Below are positions 1 through 8,569 of a DNA stretch of 35,468 nucleotides, piece after piece. How positions within the stretch are numbered: position 1 is the first letter of the stretch; every line of letters starts with the position of its first letter. The stretch covers positions 1-35,468 of the forward strand of contig CACWLG010000006.1 in NCBI GenBank assembly GCA_902761635.1. Direction: 5' to 3'. The position numbers and the translations under genes were made by a program. The notes beneath the pieces are model-generated. The model made no database searches and was not told where the DNA came from. It saw only the letters and a program-made list of their open reading frames with translations. The DNA comes from Oscillospiraceae bacterium (GTDB taxonomy: Bacteria; Bacillota; Clostridia; Oscillospirales; Oscillospiraceae).

Positions 1-29
1 ATGTTTACTGACATTCTGCCGGGGAACGG

Positions 30-64
30 ATTCCCACGCCAGTGTTGCGACACTGGCTCGGAAT
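30..64. repeat. Imperfect palindromic intergenic repeat
   Basis: GCCAGTGT (38-45) and ACACTGGC (50-57) form a perfect 8-bp stem with a TGCG loop. They are flanked by ATTCC (30-34) and GGAAT (60-64), which extend the dyad after a short internal mismatch. The form (GGATTCC-hairpin-GGAAT-GACG) resembles the short palindromic units scattered between genes in gut clostridia; that resemblance is from memory. It lies upstream of two further hairpins and has no coding potential. Confidence 0.5.
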
Positions 65-93
65 GACGAGAGTGGAGGTTTGTCTACACATTG

Positions 94-124
94 AAAGGGG
101 AAATCCGAACAGGATTTCCCCTTT
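94..124 (+). other. Perfect 13-bp hairpin
   Basis: AAAGGGGAAATCC (94-106) pairs perfectly with GGATTTCCCCTTT (112-124) around a 5-nt loop. There is no T-run directly after it, but the arms end in AAA/TTT, so it could terminate weakly in either direction. It is followed six bases later by a stronger terminator. Probably the 3' end region of a gene that lies before the window. Confidence 0.5.
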
Positions 125-130
125 CCATAT

Positions 131-167
131 CGGAGGTCCCACAGTGGACCTCCGGTTTGTTTTTTTA
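131..167 (+). terminator. Intrinsic terminator of an off-window gene
   Basis: CGGAGGTCC (131-139) pairs with GGACCTCCG (146-154) around a 6-nt loop. It is followed by a T-rich tract (GTTTGTTTTTTT, 155-166). This is a classical rho-independent terminator reading on the plus strand, so a plus-strand gene probably ends just before the window. It insulates the promoter at 269-297. Confidence 0.75.
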
Positions 168-268
168 CGGGGGTTTTTGGGTTCTTCACGCTTCTTCTGC
201 TGCGTAAACCTGCCGCCGGCAGTGGCAGGATAAGCGCTGCGTATTGATCGGAATGAGCGAAGAAAATC

Positions 269-297
269 TTGCCAAATTGACCAACAAGCTTTATAAT
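269..297 (+). promoter_or_regulatory. Sigma-A promoter of the large surface protein
   Basis: TTGCCA (269-274) and a perfect TATAAT (292-297) are separated by 17 bp. The predicted start is near 304, giving a leader of about 57 nt before the ATG at 361. This position rules out the upstream in-frame ATG at 253 and the 244 start as translation starts. Confidence 0.7.
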
Positions 298-360
298 TAT
301 AATAGAGGTATTGTATCAACACAAAAACCAATCTGCACAATTCGTTTTAGGAGTGAGCTT

Positions 361-3300
361 ATGACAAAAATCAGAAGATCTGCATGCACCATGCTCCTTG
401 TTCTGATCGCGTTCGCGGTATGCCTCGTGTTCCATGCGGCGCCCGCCCACGCCGATGGCTATACCCGCAATGCGGCGCTGAAGGACGGCGGCGCTTACCC
501 CGGCGTGTATTATGTGAAGGCAGTGCCGGGGGACTCGGATGCCACCATCGGCATCCCCAGCCTTGACAAGAATACACTCAACGCTCCCACAACCGAGTCC
601 CCGGCCATCATTATGGGCGCGGCGGTCCCCTATGAGGTAAAGACCGGCCCCACCTCCTATACGCCGCTGCCGGGCGGGGCCCTTTATCCGCCTTACAGCT
701 ACTTCCGCTACAATATCATCAATGAGCAGGGCGCAGACGGTACGTGGCACCCGAAAATGTCCGGCTTTGACGGCAGCTATTTCATCATCCGCGTGGATGT
801 CAGCGAGCTCATTAAGGACGCTCCGGAGGGCAGCTATCTGCATGTCAAGCAGGAGGGCAACAAGGCCCTGATGGCGTCGCTCCTCTACGAAAAATACGAC
901 GCGGCGCTCGGGCGCGGCAGCTTTTCGGAGGCGCTGGGCAACAAAGCGGCCGTCTACGCCATTGAAAACGGCGGCGTCTCCATGAAGGATAAGACGGGCA
1001 GCGACAACGCTGTCCCCTATGTGGACGTGATCGTGTATTCCTCCGGCACGCTCGTCGCGGGCGCGGATACCGGCAGCGCCACCGCCGCGCAGAACGCCGA
1101 CTTCAAGCTCAGGTTTTACATCGACCGGACGGCGGATTATAACCCCTCTCTGGACTATGATCCCAACAATCAGAGCACCGGCACGCCTACCCATGCCGAG
1201 CAGGTCATGGCCAAGTTCTATGACGAGAGCAAGGCACTTGGCGCCCAGGTCACCAGCTATATCATCAAGGGCAACGACCTGGAGATCGAGATCATCCATC
1301 CCGGCCCCAACGGCAGCGCTGCGGAATTCTGGTCTCTGCGCAAGGCCATGGGCTGGCCCCAGTACGACAACACGCCCATCAAGATGATCTGCGAGGTTCC
1401 CGTGCTTGAGGGCCTGCGTGTTGACGGCGGACGCTATGTCATCTTTGATGTCAACAGCTTCGATATCCAGATCGCAAACCATCAGACGACCGGCGCTGCT
1501 GCCCTGACGGTGGAAAACGGCACCCTGAAGCTCATGGACGGCTTCAACACCACCGGCGCGGAGCTGGCCGTGGGCAACAACGCCAGAATGTATATCGGCA
1601 GCGGCGGCAAGCTCATCATTGACGAGACCTGCCAGGTGGAGGTGGAATATGACGCGGCCTCCGTCGCCCCGACCGAGGGCGGCAGCACCACACCCACGAC
1701 CTATGACGTGGGCCTCATTACCATTGCCGACGGCGGCGAAATCGAGAACAACGGCGTCATCTCCATTGAGGGCACCGAGGGCAAGCCCATCGACCCCGCA
1801 GCCCCCGCGATTCGCGACATGAAGGCGGCCGAGCTGCACATCGAAGAGGGCGGCAGGCTCATCAACAACGGCGCCCTTGTCGCTTACGGCGGCCTGTACA
1901 ATCTCGGCACGCTTGAGAACAACGGCCGCTATAACGATATCCTGATCTCCAACGACCCGGACAAGGGGCGCTTCACCTATCACAAGGGCATCCAGGTCGC
2001 CTGGAAGGACGATGTGACCCAGTCGGGCGTGCGCATGGGCTACTTCTCCAACGGTGAGGAGGGCAGGCAGAACGCCTCCTTCATCAATAACGGCGACGTC
2101 GTGCTGGCCCCCGGCTTCCTGGAAAACTACGGCTCCCTGGAAAACACCGCAAACGGCAATCTGTATCTCTGCGCGGTGGACGAGGCCATGATCCCCGTGC
2201 AGGTACCCTGGTCGGTGCTCATCATGGAGCAGCGCATAGGCTTTGAACGCCCCATGGCGGTTTACTTCACCAACTATTCCGGCGCATCCCTCACAAACGC
2301 GGGCAGTATCGCCTCCGCGCATGTGGATATCGTCGGCAACGGCAATCTCGGCACCCTGGTCCCGGTGGTCCCGACGGATCTTGCCTGCGATATCTGCGTC
2401 GATAACTTCGGCTCATTCAACAACAGCGGCAGCATCAGACTCAACGCGCTGTATAACTTCGCCGCGATGGTCAACTCCGGCAGCGTTGAAAACAAGATCG
2501 TCCTGGAGGCCAACCTGCAGACCGAGGGCAGCCTGACCGACACGGCGGGCCTGACGGATATCTTCAACGGCGCGAAGACCGAAAACGGCGGCACGGCCGC
2601 CTGGACGCGCGTTGCCTGCGAAAAGCTCAGCGTAAGCCCCGCCGTTCAGTATGGCACCGGCGGCGGCACGGTGAGCTGGAAGCTCAAGGCGGAAACCGCC
2701 GATCCCGCGGCGCAGGGCGTGCGCTACTATGTCCTCATTTTCCAGGGCAACGGCGCCACCCCGTGTATGAGCTGCACGATCACCGCCAATGAGGAGAACA
2801 CCGTCACGAGCCCGGTCCTGCCCTGGCTGAACGGCAACGCCGTCTATCGCTTCCAGCTTCTTGACGGCCTTGAGAGCGTGTACACCGAGGCTGTCGTCAA
2901 GGTGACAAGCTCCGGCATAACGGCCCCGAGCGCGATCAAGGATCTCGTCTACAACGGCAAGGAGCAGGCGCTGATTACTTCGGGCGCCACGACCGACGGC
3001 ACCATGCTCTACAGACTCGGCGAGACCGGCGCGTGGGGTGAGAATATCCCCGCAGCCAAAGACGCCGGGACCTATAAGGTGTATTACAAGCTCTCCGGTG
3101 ACAACGATGATACCCAGCTCTATGCGCAGTCCGTGATCGCCAAAAAGTCCGTCACGGTTTCCGGCACCGACGCGGCCACCCAGGTCGGCGCGGATCTGGC
3201 CGCGCTCAGCTATACGGTCAGCGGCCTTGTCGACGGCGAGACGCTCACCGGGATTCAGGTCTCCACCGACGCGAAGAAGGACACCGCCGGCGAATACAAG

Positions 3301-4395
3301 ATCAGCGTGACGGTGAACGGGGAGAACCCGAACTATGAAATTACGGCGCACGAAGGAAAATACACCGTGACCGACAGCGCCTTTGCTGTCGTGGCAAAGG
3401 ACAAATACGGCGTATTCAGCGATGAGGCAAGCTATACCGGCTTCAATATCGAGCTGACCGTGCCCAAGGGCGCAACCGCCTACTACAGCACCGCAAAGCC
3501 TCTGACCGGGAACAACTACCAGATCGACGGCATGACCGCGCTCAAGAACCTGCCCTCTACGGCGGGCACGCATACGGTGTACTATTACGTGACCGACGGC
3601 ACCAGCGTTGTCAGCGGCAGCAAGCAGGTCATCATCGACAAGGCGGCTCAGACCGCACCCGATGCCGCCAAGCTCCTCACCCGCGCCGAAACCAGGCGCA
3701 ACTCCATGGACGGCGTGATCACGGGTCTCACTGCCCGCAAGACGGAGTACCGCAACAAGACAAACGACGGTACCTACACCCTGGCCTATTCGGAAAAGGT
3801 CTACGTGGAGCCGGGCACCTACCTTGTGCGCATGGCTGCCGACGAAAACCACTACGCAAGCCCGGATACGGAGGTAACGGTGGCCGAGGGCCCGTTTATC
3901 ACCGTGTACTTTGACCTCAACGGCAGCACGGACACCGTGGAGGCTGTGACCGGCCTTGCCTGCGGCGATCAGATCCCGCGCCCGAAAACCAACCCGACGA
4001 TGCCGGACGCGACCTTCCTCGGCTGGTTCAGACTGGGCAAGGCCTATGACTTCAACACACCCCTGAGCTTCGACACGACCCTCACCGCGGGCTGGGCGCC
4101 GAAGACCATCGACTTTAAGCTCCCCGCTGGGACGGCAAACATCGAAGACGCCGCCTTTGAGGGCGTGCCGATGAAGTCCGTGGAGATCCCGGCGGCCTGC
4201 CAGTGGGTCTATCCCGATGCCTTCAAGGGCTGCGCCGCGCTCCGGCAGGTGCTTGTTCTCTCCGCCGATACCAAGTTCACCCCGACTGCCTTCAGCGGCT
4301 GCGAGAATGTGTACATCTTTGCCCCGGGCACAAGCTTTGCAAGATATCTCTGCACCGCGGAGAACGGATTTATCTTCGTCGAAACCTTTCGGTGA
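361..4395 (+). CDS. Large secreted surface protein with beta-solenoid, MBG-like, InlB-type and BspA-LRR-like regions
   Basis: Predicted 1344-residue exported protein. The ATG at 361 is chosen because TTAGGAGTG lies just upstream and a signal peptide starts there: basic MTKIRR, a hydrophobic core to about residue 24, and an AHA cleavage site before D32. Residues about 390-725 carry repeated short strands rich in L-x-N-x-G, such as LENNGRY, FINNGDV and LTNAGSI, suggesting a right-handed beta-solenoid. About 860-1180 has MBG/Ig-like segments (YNGKEQ, DAGTYKV). About 1180-1248 is an InlB B-repeat-like unit (ITVYFDLNG to LTAGW), and the C-terminus is BspA-type LRR-like (AFEGVPMKSVEIP, FKGCAAL). 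There is no LPXTG motif and no C-terminal transmembrane anchor, so it is probably released or held non-covalently. An adhesin or host-contact role is inferred only. It stands alone with its own promoter. Confidence 0.8.
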   Translation: MTKIRRSACTMLLVLIAFAVCLVFHAAPAHADGYTRNAALKDGGAYPGVYYVKAVPGDSDATIGIPSLDKNTLNAPTTESPAIIMGAAVPYEVKTGPTSYTPLPGGALYPPYSYFRYNIINEQGADGTWHPKMSGFDGSYFIIRVDVSELIKDAPEGSYLHVKQEGNKALMASLLYEKYDAALGRGSFSEALGNKAAVYAIENGGVSMKDKTGSDNAVPYVDVIVYSSGTLVAGADTGSATAAQNADFKLRFYIDRTADYNPSLDYDPNNQSTGTPTHAEQVMAKFYDESKALGAQVTSYIIKGNDLEIEIIHPGPNGSAAEFWSLRKAMGWPQYDNTPIKMICEVPVLEGLRVDGGRYVIFDVNSFDIQIANHQTTGAAALTVENGTLKLMDGFNTTGAELAVGNNARMYIGSGGKLIIDETCQVEVEYDAASVAPTEGGSTTPTTYDVGLITIADGGEIENNGVISIEGTEGKPIDPAAPAIRDMKAAELHIEEGGRLINNGALVAYGGLYNLGTLENNGRYNDILISNDPDKGRFTYHKGIQVAWKDDVTQSGVRMGYFSNGEEGRQNASFINNGDVVLAPGFLENYGSLENTANGNLYLCAVDEAMIPVQVPWSVLIMEQRIGFERPMAVYFTNYSGASLTNAGSIASAHVDIVGNGNLGTLVPVVPTDLACDICVDNFGSFNNSGSIRLNALYNFAAMVNSGSVENKIVLEANLQTEGSLTDTAGLTDIFNGAKTENGGTAAWTRVACEKLSVSPAVQYGTGGGTVSWKLKAETADPAAQGVRYYVLIFQGNGATPCMSCTITANEENTVTSPVLPWLNGNAVYRFQLLDGLESVYTEAVVKVTSSGITAPSAIKDLVYNGKEQALITSGATTDGTMLYRLGETGAWGENIPAAKDAGTYKVYYKLSGDNDDTQLYAQSVIAKKSVTVSGTDAATQVGADLAALSYTVSGLVDGETLTGIQVSTDAKKDTAGEYKISVTVNGENPNYEITAHEGKYTVTDSAFAVVAKDKYGVFSDEASYTGFNIELTVPKGATAYYSTAKPLTGNNYQIDGMTALKNLPSTAGTHTVYYYVTDGTSVVSGSKQVIIDKAAQTAPDAAKLLTRAETRRNSMDGVITGLTARKTEYRNKTNDGTYTLAYSEKVYVEPGTYLVRMAADENHYASPDTEVTVAEGPFITVYFDLNGSTDTVEAVTGLACGDQIPRPKTNPTMPDATFLGWFRLGKAYDFNTPLSFDTTLTAGWAPKTIDFKLPAGTANIEDAAFEGVPMKSVEIPAACQWVYPDAFKGCAALRQVLVLSADTKFTPTAFSGCENVYIFAPGTSFARYLCTAENGFIFVETFR

Positions 4396-4425
4396 TCTGT
4401 GACACTTGTGTGACGATCCGTGTGC

Positions 4426-4431
4426 TATGAT
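4426..4431 (+). promoter_or_regulatory. Extended -10 promoter for the PepSY peptide gene
   Basis: TGCTATGAT (4423-4431) is an extended -10 element lying about 48 nt before the ATG of the PepSY gene. No good -35 at 17 bp is seen; the upstream bases are only loosely TTG-like. Extended -10 promoters can work without a strong -35. It shows that the small gene can be transcribed separately from the large gene 84 nt upstream. Confidence 0.4.
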
Positions 4432-4478
4432 AGCCTCACAAAGAACAAAAAACCAATGACTGAAAGGAGATCATAAAA

Positions 4479-4742
4479 ATGACCGGCATCAACAAACTCA
4501 ACGATAAGGAACTTGAGCATGTCGCAGGCGGCGCGCTCACGGAGGACGAGGCTCTTGCCAAGGCGCTTGAGCACGCGCAGCTCAAGAGGGATCAGCTCGA
4601 CTTTGTGAAGAAGATGGAGATGGACTATGAGCGCGGCCGTAAGGTCTGGGAGATCACGTTCTACCAGGGCGGCCTTGAATATGAGTACGACATCGACGCC
4701 GAGAACGGCAAAGTCCTCAAGTTTGAGAAGGACTGGGATTAA
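4479..4742 (+). CDS. PepSY-domain small protein with a double-glycine (bacteriocin-type) leader
   Basis: This 87-residue protein starts at an ATG preceded by AAAGGAGAT with good spacing. Residues 1-18 fit the class II bacteriocin/ComC-type leader consensus at each key place counted back from the cleavage site: L7 (-12), E11 (-8), L12 (-7), V15 (-4), G17-G18 (-2/-1). The following 69 residues form a PepSY-like domain: LTEDEALAKALEHA helix, then the VWEITFYQGGLEYEYDID hairpin, then GKVLKFE. PepSY domains are usually exported and inhibit peptidases or bind at the cell surface. Such leaders are normally cut by C39-peptidase ABC transporters. No C39 domain occurs in this window: the neighbouring ABC pair at 4818-8377 lacks one and is convergent. 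The mature product would be acidic and 69 residues long. An ordinary cytoplasmic protein with a chance GG match is less likely. Confidence 0.85.
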   Translation: MTGINKLNDKELEHVAGGALTEDEALAKALEHAQLKRDQLDFVKKMEMDYERGRKVWEITFYQGGLEYEYDIDAENGKVLKFEKDWD

Positions 4743-4756
4743 CCAAAAACATACAG

Positions 4757-4792
4757 CAGAGGGGCTGCCCGCTTGGGCAGCCCCTCTGTTGC
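4757..4792 (+). terminator. Strong convergent terminator hairpin
   Basis: CAGAGGGGCTGCCC (4757-4770) pairs perfectly with GGGCAGCCCCTCTG (4775-4788) around GCTT, a 14-bp stem. The plus-strand tail is only moderately T-rich. On the minus strand the hairpin is followed by TATGTTTTTGG, so it probably ends both the PepSY transcript and the convergent ABC exporter transcript. Confidence 0.8.
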
Positions 4793-4817
4793 TATTCGGG
4801 AGAAAAAGAATGAGGCG

Positions 4818-6632
4818 TCAGGTTTCCTGACCGGCAAACTGCGTCATGTACAGGCGGTAGTAATTGCCCTTCCTGTTCAGCAGCTCTTCGTGTGTGCCGG
4901 TCTCAATGATATGTCCCTGCTCCATGACCACGATCTCATCCGCGTCGCGGATCGTGGAAAGGCGATGGGCAATGATGAGGCTCGTGCGGTTTTTCATCAG
5001 CTCCATCATGGCGTTCTGAATCTGCTTTTCTGTGCGGGTATCCACGCTGGAGGTAGCCTCATCCAGCACCAGGATCTTCGGATAGCTGAGGAAGGCGCGC
5101 CCGATGGTCAGAAGCTGCCGCTGACCCTGGGAGAGACTTGCGCCCGCAGCGGTCAGCACCGTATCATAGCCGTCAGGCAGCGCAGCCACCACCTTGTCGC
5201 AGTTGGCGCTCTCGGCTGCCTCGATCATCTTCTTGTCGGAGATGGTGGGGTCGGCGTATTTGAGATTGCTGCGCACGGTATCGGTAAACAGAACGCTGTC
5301 CTGCAGGACGATGCCCACCGCGTCGCGCAGCACATCGCAGGAAATATCCTGAATATCCACCCCGTCGACCGTGATGCAGCCGCTGTCCAGCTCGTAAAAA
5401 CGCATCAGCAAATTGACGATGGTGGTCTTGCCCGAGCCGGTAGAGCCTACCAGCGCTATTTTTTTGCCTGCTTCCACCTTGAGATTGAAGTCATAAATGA
5501 CCTGCTTGCCGGGGACATAACTGAAATTCACATGCTTGAATTCAATGATGCCCTCATGAACGGGCAGGGCGTTATCGCCGCTCTTGTCCTCACTGTCGGC
5601 ATCGAGCACGGAGAAGATGCGTTCGGCACCGGCCACGGCGGTTTGAATCTGACCGTAGAGCTGCGCAAGCTCGTTGATCGGGCGGCTGAACTGCTTGGAG
5701 TAAATAATGAAAGCGGAGATCACGCCGACCGAGATCATGCCGCGAAGCGCAAACCACGCGCCGAAGGCCGCTACGATCACAAAGGAGAAGTTGTTGATCA
5801 TATTCATCAGCGGCCCCATGGCGTTGCCGATGACATCGGCAATGATGCCGGTTTTTGTCAGCGCGTCACTGGTCCCGGCAAAATCCCGGATCGTGGCTTC
5901 CTGGAGATTATAGGCCGTGACGGTCTTTCCCGCACTGACCTTTTCTTCGACAATACCGTTGAGCTGCCCCAGCAGCACCTGCCGGCTGAGATAGTAGTGC
6001 CGCATGAGATTGGACAGCACCTTTGTCACGATCACGGACAGAACCACGGTCACACAGGTCAGCAGCGTAAGCGGCACGCTGTAGCTTAGCATCATGACCA
6101 CCGTGCCGATGAGCGTCAGTACGCCGGAGAACAGAGAGGACAGGGAGGAGCTGATGACATTGGAGACATTTTCGGCGTCATTGGTCATGCGGCTCATGAG
6201 ATCGCCGTGGGAATGATTGTCAAGATAGGGGATGGGCAGATTGATGACCTTGCCGAAAAGCTCCGCGCGCAGACGGAAGATGACCCGCTGCCCGAGGCGG
6301 GCCGACAGGAAGCCCTGCAGAAGCGTGGCGATGCCGTTGAGGATGTATACGCAGAGCATCATGCCGAGCAGCGGCGGGATGGCGTTAAAATCCCGCGCAA
6401 CCAGATCGTCGATCACGCTGCTCTGCAGGCGCGGCGCGGTCACACCCGCCGCGACGGCCGCCACAACGCTGAACGCCAGACAGATCACGTATTTCTGCTC
6501 CGGGCGGAAATAGCCGAGCAGACGGCGGAGGGTCTGCCGCCCCTCCCTGGGCTTCTCTGTGGGGGCGCCGAGATTGGGGCCGCGCCGTCCGAAGCCCTGC
6601 TGCGCTGCCCTGGACTGTACGCTGCCGCTCAT
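4818..6632 (-). CDS. ABC exporter subunit with canonical ATPase motifs
   Basis: This 604-residue half-transporter has an N-terminal six-helix exporter membrane domain (about 45-335) fused to an ABC ATPase. Walker A is GSTGSGKT (about 394-401), the signature is LSQGQRQ (about 500), Walker B is ILVLDEATSSVD with the catalytic Glu present, and the H-loop is IIAHRLST with His present. The signature differs from canonical LSGGQ, as expected for the half that supplies the signature to a degenerate site. It overlaps the upstream half-transporter gene by 4 nt (ATGA), implying translational coupling and a heterodimer like BmrCD, LmrCD or TM287/288. The substrate is unknown: multidrug, lipid or peptide are all possible. 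The first 35 residues are polar and variable. No C39 peptidase domain is present. Confidence 0.93.
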   Translation of the reverse strand: MSGSVQSRAAQQGFGRRGPNLGAPTEKPREGRQTLRRLLGYFRPEQKYVICLAFSVVAAVAAGVTAPRLQSSVIDDLVARDFNAIPPLLGMMLCVYILNGIATLLQGFLSARLGQRVIFRLRAELFGKVINLPIPYLDNHSHGDLMSRMTNDAENVSNVISSSLSSLFSGVLTLIGTVVMMLSYSVPLTLLTCVTVVLSVIVTKVLSNLMRHYYLSRQVLLGQLNGIVEEKVSAGKTVTAYNLQEATIRDFAGTSDALTKTGIIADVIGNAMGPLMNMINNFSFVIVAAFGAWFALRGMISVGVISAFIIYSKQFSRPINELAQLYGQIQTAVAGAERIFSVLDADSEDKSGDNALPVHEGIIEFKHVNFSYVPGKQVIYDFNLKVEAGKKIALVGSTGSGKTTIVNLLMRFYELDSGCITVDGVDIQDISCDVLRDAVGIVLQDSVLFTDTVRSNLKYADPTISDKKMIEAAESANCDKVVAALPDGYDTVLTAAGASLSQGQRQLLTIGRAFLSYPKILVLDEATSSVDTRTEKQIQNAMMELMKNRTSLIIAHRLSTIRDADEIVVMEQGHIIETGTHEELLNRKGNYYRLYMTQFAGQET

Positions 6633-8377
6633 GCCGTCGCCTCCTCTCGAAGCTGGGAATCGTAGATATCCCGGTAAATGGGGCTTGTCGCCATCAGCTC
6701 CCGATGGGTTCCGCAGGCGGCAATGGTCCCGCCGTCAAGCACGACGATGCGGTTTGCGTTTTGTACCGAGGCAATGCGCTGGGCAATGATGATCTTTGTC
6801 ACATTGGCATACTCTCGGCTGAGAGCCTCATACAGCTTTGCTTCCGTCTTGAGGTCGAGGGCGCTGGTGGAATCATCAAATATCAGAATCTCGCTGCGCT
6901 TTAAAAGGGCGCGTGCGATGGCGATGCGTTGGCGCTGTCCGCCGGAGAGACTCATGCCGCGCTCCGCAACGGGGGTATCATAGCCCTGCGGCTGCTGGCG
7001 GATAAAATCGTCCGCCTGGGCGGCTTTCGCGGCCTCCACGATCTCCGCCTGCGAGGCGCCGGGCCTGCCGAGGGCAATGTTGTCGCGGATGGTGGTTGAA
7101 AACAGCTCACTCTTCTGCAGACAGATCGTGACCTTCTCCCGCAGCTTTTCAGGCTCCCAGGCGCGCACATCCGTACCGTCCACCAGAACCCGACCCGCCG
7201 TCACATCGTAGAAGCGGGGGATGAGATTGACAAGGGTGGATTTGCCGCAGCCGGTGGCGCCGATGATTGCCAGCGTTTCCCCGGCGGCGATGTCGAGGTT
7301 TATGTCATGCAGCACGTTTCTGCCGTTGGCGGCATAGGCAAAGCGCACGCCCTGAAAGCTGACAGTGCCCCTTTGCCCGTCGGCAGCAGGGGAGAGCGCC
7401 TCGTCCCGGACGATGGAGGACTCGGTATCCAGCACCTCGCCCAGACGCCTGGCTGAGGCCATGCCGCGCGAGAGCGTCTGGAAGATCATGGCGAGCATCA
7501 TCATGCCGTTGAGGATCTGGGAAATGTAGGTGATGGCGGCCATGACCATGCCGGGAGCGACCGTACCCTGCCGCACCTGCACCGACCCGACATAGAGAAT
7601 CCCCACCACAGCGAGATTGAGCACAATGTTCATGACCGGGCGCAGGAAGGACAGCATGACCTGCACGTTAAACTGCGTGTCGACAAGATGGCGGTTGGCC
7701 TCACCGAAGCGCTCCTCCTCACGCTTTTCCTGAACGAAGGCCTTGACCACACGGATGCCGGCGACATTCTCCTGGATGACGCCGTTGAGGCGGTCAAGAC
7801 TCTCCTGCAAAACGGTAAAGAGCGGGTTCGTGCGCCAGACAACGAAGATAATGTCGATCAAAATGAGCGGGAAAGCACAGGCCACGATCGCGCCGAAGCT
7901 CAGGTCAAGGCTCAGGAGCGCCGCCGTACCGCCGATGAAAAACATCATGCAGCGCACAAATCCGCGGATCAGCTGCATGACGAGCTGCTGCAGCTGCGTA
8001 ACGTCATTGGTGATGCGTGTGATGAGCGAGCCGGCGGAGAAACGGTCGGTCTGTTCAAAGCTCAGATGCATGATCCTTTCAAAGCAGGCCTTGCGGATAT
8101 CGTTGCCGTAATTCTGCCCGGTGATATTGGTAAAAAGACCCGAGCCGATGCCGCACAGGCCGCCCGCAATCACGATCAGCAGCATCCTGATCCCGGTGGA
8201 AATCACCAGGTCGAGATTGGAAACGCCGCCGCTGTTCACCCCCAGGATGCCCTCATCGACGATACGCTGCATCATGCGCGGCTGGTAGAGATCCACATAG
8301 ACCTCTGCCACCATAAAGCCCGAGGCCAGCAGGGCAAGGAACCAGTATTTTTTCAGATATTTGAGCAAGCTTTTCAT
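6629..8377 (-). CDS. ABC exporter subunit with a degenerate ATP site
   Basis: This 582-residue half-transporter begins MKSLLKYLKKYWF and has the exporter transmembrane domain followed by an ATPase. Walker A is GATGCGKST (about 372-380) and the signature is the canonical LSGGQRQ (about 475). Walker B reads ILIFDDSTSALD, with Asp where the catalytic Glu should be, and the H-loop His is replaced by Gln (IIAQRIAS, about 531). These two changes are the hallmark of the non-hydrolytic site in heterodimeric exporters of the BmrCD/LmrCD/TM287-288 group. It is the first gene of the two-gene operon, behind a near-consensus promoter at 8475-8503 and a leader of about 90 nt. The Shine-Dalgarno is weak (GGACTGATAAT before ATG). 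Confidence 0.93.
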   Translation of the reverse strand: MKSLLKYLKKYWFLALLASGFMVAEVYVDLYQPRMMQRIVDEGILGVNSGGVSNLDLVISTGIRMLLIVIAGGLCGIGSGLFTNITGQNYGNDIRKACFERIMHLSFEQTDRFSAGSLITRITNDVTQLQQLVMQLIRGFVRCMMFFIGGTAALLSLDLSFGAIVACAFPLILIDIIFVVWRTNPLFTVLQESLDRLNGVIQENVAGIRVVKAFVQEKREEERFGEANRHLVDTQFNVQVMLSFLRPVMNIVLNLAVVGILYVGSVQVRQGTVAPGMVMAAITYISQILNGMMMLAMIFQTLSRGMASARRLGEVLDTESSIVRDEALSPAADGQRGTVSFQGVRFAYAANGRNVLHDINLDIAAGETLAIIGATGCGKSTLVNLIPRFYDVTAGRVLVDGTDVRAWEPEKLREKVTICLQKSELFSTTIRDNIALGRPGASQAEIVEAAKAAQADDFIRQQPQGYDTPVAERGMSLSGGQRQRIAIARALLKRSEILIFDDSTSALDLKTEAKLYEALSREYANVTKIIIAQRIASVQNANRIVVLDGGTIAACGTHRELMATSPIYRDIYDSQLREEATA

Positions 8378-8474
8378 ATTATCAGTCCGCGATCATACCG
8401 CTCGCAGCTTTATGTCAGCTCCGGCGGCCTTTTGTTTGCAGGATTGTACTGTTTATCCTGTTTTTCCTGGAAGA

Positions 8475-8503
8475 AAAATAGCATAAAACGATTTACATGT
8501 CAA
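8475..8503 (-). promoter_or_regulatory. Sigma-A promoter of the ABC exporter operon
   Basis: Read on the minus strand: TTGACA (8498-8503), a 17-bp spacer and TGC-TATTTT (-10 at 8475-8480, with an extended TGC). The start is predicted near 8468, about 90 nt before the first gene. The -35 hexamer is a perfect match. Confidence 0.75.
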
Positions 8504-8569
8504 GAAAAGCGCCGGCGCGCCGAAGCGCGTACAAAGAAGGATATGGCTGAATAATCTGCCCGGCTTATC

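Noticed and set aside
244-360. N-terminal extension of the surface protein from 244
   Set aside because: It would place the promoter inside the coding region and put 39 polar residues before a clear signal peptide; ATG 361 has the ribosome site.
316-2322. 668-residue minus-strand frame opposite the surface protein
   Set aside because: Antisense shadow. The plus-strand frame has a promoter, ribosome site and signal peptide; the minus frame has none.
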